DNA of 8,500 bases from contig USLH01000100.1 in the NCBI GenBank assembly GCA_900555435.1, positions 1-8,500 of the forward strand, written 5' to 3'. The stretch's first letter is position 1. Each line of letters begins with the position of its first letter. The translations under genes and the position numbers were made by a program. The DNA comes from an uncultured Oscillospiraceae bacterium. Lineage in GTDB: Bacteria; Bacillota; Clostridia; Oscillospirales; Ruminococcaceae. This document shows positions 4,973 through 8,500 of the stretch, one piece after another. The notes beneath the pieces were generated by a model. It was not told the DNA's origin. It saw only the letters and a list, made by a program, of their open reading frames with translations, and made no database searches.

Positions 4973-7900
4973 ATGAAAAAGCGGTTGATCAGCTGGCTCA
5001 CAGCCTGCTGCATGGCGCTGACGCTGCTGCCTACCCCTGTGCTGGCGGCAGGATCGGATCCGGGGCAGAACCAGTCGGGCACTCCTGTCTCGCAGGAAGG
5101 CGGGAGCAGCGAACCGACGGAAGGTTATGAGGGGATCACTCTCCGTTACGGAGACGGGAAGATCCTGGAGGTTGCCTTGCCGAAGGATTCGGCACACTAC
5201 ACCTACGGCACCAGCAGCGAGGACGGGACGGAAATCACCGTCACGTCAGCAAATTCCGATTTTCTGCCCAGGACCGGCTGGAACTGGGCGGTACAGAAGG
5301 TGACCAGCGGTTATAACGACAGCGGACGTCCCCTGTACAGCTCCGAGACCGGGAAGGGGTATGCCCTGCGGATGCAGGACTTTCACCTGACCAACAACGG
5401 CAGCGGCGCCGCCATCGAAAGCCAGGTCGCTTTGTACGTCGATCTGGTGGGCGACAGCACGGTCACCGCAACGGCGGAGGACAGTGCGGCGATCCTTGCA
5501 AACGGGAAGCCCGTGCGGTTTTCCAGTATTTTTGACAACAGTCGGCGGTTTTCCAGCTCCAACGGCTACGAAGTGGGGATCGGCACACTGGTCGCAAAAG
5601 GCGGCGCTTACGGCGTGCAGTCTACGAACGGCGATACCGATAATGGGTACGACGTTTCTGTGGGCGAATCCGCCACGGTGACGGCGATCGGCGCTCAGGC
5701 CGGCGTCATGGCCAGCGGAACGGTTTATGCAACAGGCGTTCTGTCGGCGGAGGGCATCGGTGCGGAGAGCTACGGGATCAAAGCCCAGAGCCTTCGGTAT
5801 GAGGGTACCAATATGGTCTCCAATAACTGCGGCTATCCTCTTTACCTGACGGCCAAGGGCGGAAAGAGCGGCGTTTCGGTCGAGAAGCTTGCCAATGCGC
5901 ACCTTTCCCAGTACACCGGCAAGGTGGGTGCAGACGCCGACAACCTGGAGGACTGGGATAAAGACTGGGACAAAGAGGATCCTCTGGGTGAATACGCCTA
6001 TGTCCAGTTTGTGGGAAACGGCGTGAAATGGGTCTCCACCTTTGACGAGCTGAAAGCGGCGCTGACCCAGAAATCGCCCAGCGTCCGGCGGATCTATGTA
6101 ACGAAAGACATTACGATCCCGTCGAAGCTGACGGTGCGGCATCCGGTCTCCATCATCGGCGTGGGAAGCAAAGCACCGGTGCTGAGCAGGGGTTCCGGTT
6201 ACACTTCCGCCCTGTTCCAGATCGGCAGCGGCAATGTGCAGACGGGCCATGTTCGGATGCAGAACCTTGTCATCGACGGCAAGAACATCAAGGCGACCGG
6301 TCCTGCCATTTACATGGAGGAAATCGCAAGCAACAGTAACAAGAATGCTCTGGGCTGGGGCACGCTGGTTTTAGGCGGAAAGGTCGAGATCAAAAACTGC
6401 GTCAACAAGGGCTACAAGCAGATCACCTGGGGTAAGGATAAGGTCTGGTCCCCGTCGGACACCCAGGGCAACGGCGGCGGTATTTACATTACATACAATG
6501 CGCACGTCAATCTGCTCCCTGGCAGTAAGATCACAAACTGCACGGCTTACAGCGGCGGTGCGGTTTACAGCAGCAGATACGAGTGGGAGGCTTGGGGCGC
6601 CACCTTCTCTAACAACACGGCAGCCGACCTGAAGGCGGATGCCAGCAGCACCTACGACAGCTTGAATTACGGTGGCGGCGGAGCCTGCCACAGCGGCGAC
6701 CTTTATCACTGCACGATCTCCAACAATACGGCTGCCGTTTGCGGCGGCGGCACTTACGGGAGCAGCCTTTATGAAGGCTGCGTAGTCGAAAACAACGAAG
6801 CCAGCCGGTACGGCGGCGGCGTTTACAACGGATCCTCCGATATTACCGTAAGCGACAGCATCATCCGAAATAACAAAGCATCCGATGCCACATACGGTCA
6901 TGGCGGCGGCATCTACGGGGCTGAGACGGTCACGAACTGCGTGATCACCGGGAATGAAGCCGCAATTCGGGGCGGCGGCATGTATCTGGAGGGCGGAACC
7001 GTGACGGGCTGCACGATCTCCGGCAACACTGCGAAATACGGCGGCGGTGTTTACGCTTATTACGTCTCGAGCACGTTCACCGACAGCACCCTTTCGTACA
7101 ATCAGGCGACGGAAACCGGCGGCGGTCTCTATTCGGACGCTATGAGCAAGGTCACCAACTGCACATTTGCCAATAACTCCGCCAAAAACGGCGGCGGTAT
7201 TTACGGCCTGGTCGATATGACCGGCGGCAAGCTGACCGGCAACACCGCCGAGGAAAACGGCGGCGGTCTTCAGGTCGGTTACGCTTACCAGAAAGAAAAA
7301 TGTGTCCTGACTGACACGGAGATCTCCGGAAATACAGCCAAGAACGGCGGCGGTATTTACAGCGGAACGAATTACTACAGCGTCGGCACACTGACCCTTG
7401 ATGACGTCAGGGTTTTTGAAAACACGGCTTCGGAAAACGGAGGCGGCTTATATGCCCCGCTGAACCGGACTTACAACAGTTTTTATCACTATGTATTAAA
7501 GGATGCCCTTTTTTACGAGAATAAGGCGGAAATCAACGGCGGCGGCGTGTATCTGGAGAAAGGCAAAGGCACGTTTACGGTGTCCGGCACAACGGATATA
7601 CAGGACAACGTCTGCTCCGGAAACGGCACGGAGAACAACCTCTATATGGAGACCGGCTCGGTGCTGACCATCGGCAGAGACGAAGTCGTCAATGCCGAGG
7701 ACGGAACGGTCACGGCGGAGGAACTGCCGGGTCTTACCAGAGGCGCCGGTATCTGGATCAGCCCGGAGAGCTATCCCGAGCTGGGGGCACAGGACGTCAT
7801 TGCGAACTATGGTCTTACGACCGACAGTTCGGAGTTCGCCGATAATTACAGCGTCTTCTTCCATACGGATGCGGACAAGTATGAGTGCGTTACCGTGAAG

Positions 7901-8500
7901 ACTACCACCGGAGAGGGGGATGACGCCGTCACCACCCGGAAGGTGGTGCTGCAGCGGCAGGTCGTTTCTCTGGAGAAGCCGGAAAGCAGGAAACTTCCCT
8001 ATAACGGTGCGGCTCAGAGCGGTGTAACAGAAAACGACGGCTATGTTTTGACCGGCGACACGGAAAAGACGGAGGTCGGCGATTATGAGATCACCGCTAC
8101 TCTGAATCCCGGCTACAAGTGGAGCGACGATTCCGGGGACGCTTCCGTGAACGTTAAGTGGAGCATCGTCAAAAAAGTACCGGAAGCCGGCGACTTTATC
8201 TTTAAGGCTCCGCACAACCTCGTTTATAACGGCCATACCAAACTGGCGGCAGTGGCACTGAGCGAGCCTTATACCGGCGGCGGAGAGATCACGGTGAAGC
8301 ATTATAACGAAGAGGGCCAGCGAGTCACACCCATCAACGCCGGAACCTATACCGTGAAGATCAGCATGACGGAAGGCGACAACTTCGAGGCTGTTTCCAA
8401 TCTGATCCTTGGCACTTTCACCATCCTGCAGGGCAACGGTCCGGAAGCTCCGGCGTGCGATTTCTCCTTTGATGGGGAAAGCGGCGGAAAGCTCGTTGGT
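4973..8500 (+). CDS. Large secreted beta-helix surface protein with Ig-like modules (3' end beyond window)
   Basis: The frame is open for 1176 codons to the last base with no stop. The start is ATG 4973, with AGGAG seven bases upstream. Residues 1-25 are a signal peptide: basic MKKR, a hydrophobic core to LLP, and probable cleavage after VLA-25. Residues about 30-325 are a Gly/Ala/Val-rich, beta-type region of unknown fold. DWDKDWDKED (327-336) is a linker. A beta-helix opening (STFDELKAAL 355-364, DITIPSKLTV 379-388) leads into about 14 coils marked by GGG(I/V/L)Y (501-858), with the consensus C-T-I-S-x-N-x-A before each GGG. Two Ig/MBG-like modules follow (997-1068 and 1069-1152) with LPYNG, GDYEITATL, GYKWSDD and NAGTYTVKI motifs. 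Such proteins are exported and usually cell-wall attached, where they act as adhesins or glycan-binding proteins; no catalytic residues can be assigned, and neither ligand nor anchor can be read here. It has its own promoter and no partner gene in view. Confidence 0.88.
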   Translation, partial: MKKRLISWLTACCMALTLLPTPVLAAGSDPGQNQSGTPVSQEGGSSEPTEGYEGITLRYGDGKILEVALPKDSAHYTYGTSSEDGTEITVTSANSDFLPRTGWNWAVQKVTSGYNDSGRPLYSSETGKGYALRMQDFHLTNNGSGAAIESQVALYVDLVGDSTVTATAEDSAAILANGKPVRFSSIFDNSRRFSSSNGYEVGIGTLVAKGGAYGVQSTNGDTDNGYDVSVGESATVTAIGAQAGVMASGTVYATGVLSAEGIGAESYGIKAQSLRYEGTNMVSNNCGYPLYLTAKGGKSGVSVEKLANAHLSQYTGKVGADADNLEDWDKDWDKEDPLGEYAYVQFVGNGVKWVSTFDELKAALTQKSPSVRRIYVTKDITIPSKLTVRHPVSIIGVGSKAPVLSRGSGYTSALFQIGSGNVQTGHVRMQNLVIDGKNIKATGPAIYMEEIASNSNKNALGWGTLVLGGKVEIKNCVNKGYKQITWGKDKVWSPSDTQGNGGGIYITYNAHVNLLPGSKITNCTAYSGGAVYSSRYEWEAWGATFSNNTAADLKADASSTYDSLNYGGGGACHSGDLYHCTISNNTAAVCGGGTYGSSLYEGCVVENNEASRYGGGVYNGSSDITVSDSIIRNNKASDATYGHGGGIYGAETVTNCVITGNEAAIRGGGMYLEGGTVTGCTISGNTAKYGGGVYAYYVSSTFTDSTLSYNQATETGGGLYSDAMSKVTNCTFANNSAKNGGGIYGLVDMTGGKLTGNTAEENGGGLQVGYAYQKEKCVLTDTEISGNTAKNGGGIYSGTNYYSVGTLTLDDVRVFENTASENGGGLYAPLNRTYNSFYHYVLKDALFYENKAEINGGGVYLEKGKGTFTVSGTTDIQDNVCSGNGTENNLYMETGSVLTIGRDEVVNAEDGTVTAEELPGLTRGAGIWISPESYPELGAQDVIANYGLTTDSSEFADNYSVFFHTDADKYECVTVKTTTGEGDDAVTTRKVVLQRQVVSLEKPESRKLPYNGAAQSGVTENDGYVLTGDTEKTEVGDYEITATLNPGYKWSDDSGDASVNVKWSIVKKVPEAGDFIFKAPHNLVYNGHTKLAAVALSEPYTGGGEITVKHYNEEGQRVTPINAGTYTVKISMTEGDNFEAVSNLILGTFTILQGNGPEAPACDFSFDGESGGKLVG
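6470..7552 (+). repeat. Array of GGG-marked beta-helix coil repeats (coding)
   Basis: Glycine triplets (twice GGA or GGGG variants) begin at residues 501, 528, 567, 591, 614, 644, 667, 690, 716, 740, 763, 792, 823 and 856 of the surface protein. The spacing is 23-24 residues in six of 13 steps and up to 39 at the edges. Each coil from 567 on has an Asn two residues before an Ala (SNNTA, SGNTA, YENKA), a likely Asn ladder. At DNA level, AACGGCGGCGGTATTTAC (18 bases) recurs exactly at 6470, 7187 and 7343. The pattern resembles the polymorphic outer-membrane-protein/right-handed beta-helix families. Confidence 0.85.
7961..8428 (+). other. Two tandem Ig/MBG-like domains in the surface protein
   Basis: Module A (residues 997-1068) has LPYNGAAQSGV, then GYVLTGDT, GDYEITATL, GYKWSDD and VKWSIVKK. 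Module B (1069-1152) has AGDFIFKAP, LVYNGHTKLAAV, GGGEITVKHYNEEGQ, NAGTYTVKI and GTFTIL. Both follow the y-N-G ... G-x-Y-x-v/i ... t/s-i-x layout of short all-beta modules that occur in tandem at the C-terminal side of Firmicutes surface proteins, where they probably act as stalks. They are divergent in DNA, not recent duplicates. More modules may follow beyond the window. Confidence 0.7.

Noticed and set aside
5246..6250. Minus-strand open frame of 334 codons opposite the surface-protein gene
   Set aside because: It lies wholly inside the 1176-codon + strand gene, which has a signal peptide, a ribosome binding site and domain repeats. The antisense translation is rich in His/Arg/Gly without any motif, as expected from GC-rich DNA.
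6371..6901. Minus-strand open frame of 176 codons, Ala/Val-rich
   Set aside because: The Ala/Val/Gly richness is the complement of the repeated GGC-GGC-GGT coil DNA; no start signal or family match is seen.
7496..8302. Minus-strand open frame of 268 codons
   Set aside because: It is antisense to the end of the beta-helix and the Ig-like modules, with no recognisable product. The + strand reading explains the sequence.

Overview
The window looks like chromosomal DNA of a GC-rich, probably gut-associated Gram-positive anaerobe of the Clostridia (Firmicutes). Four things suggest this: strong AAGGAG-type ribosome binding sites, a textbook sigma-A promoter, the lon-ysxC gene pair, and a large secreted protein carrying the Gly-Gly-Gly beta-helix repeats and small Ig-like modules common in gut Firmicutes surface proteins. 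The taxonomic placement is inference. All supported genes are on the + strand.

Layout. Positions 1-119 are the last 38 codons of a probable branched-chain amino acid aminotransferase (ilvE), followed by a stem-loop terminator (130-171). A clear promoter (TTGAAA, 17-base spacer, TATAAT, 235-263) starts a compact three-gene unit: lon (ATP-dependent protease, 318-2759), ysxC/engB (ribosome-assembly GTPase, 2787-3398) and lysA (diaminopimelate decarboxylase, 3402-4715, TTG start). The gaps are 27 and 3 bases. A strong, nearly symmetric terminator (4733-4776) closes the unit. It therefore appears to join protein quality control, 50S subunit maturation and the last step of lysine synthesis (which also consumes the cell-wall precursor diaminopimelate) in one transcript.

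The second half (4973 to the window end) is one uninterrupted open frame of at least 1176 codons with no stop inside the window. It encodes a secreted protein with a signal peptide, a Gly/Ala/Val-rich N-terminal region of unknown fold, an Asp/Trp-rich linker, a right-handed parallel beta-helix built from about 14 GGG-marked coils with a 23-residue modal spacing, and at least two Ig/MBG-like modules. Its C-terminus and anchoring signal lie beyond the window.

The most interesting feature is in the 257-base gap before this gene. Two 9-base direct repeats with a 12-base spacer match the geometry and most of the consensus of LytTR-family response-regulator sites. They sit just upstream of an extended -10 promoter that lacks a good -35. 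This suggests that production of the large surface protein is switched on by a two-component or quorum-type activator. I saw no RNA genes, CRISPR arrays, transposases or attachment sites.
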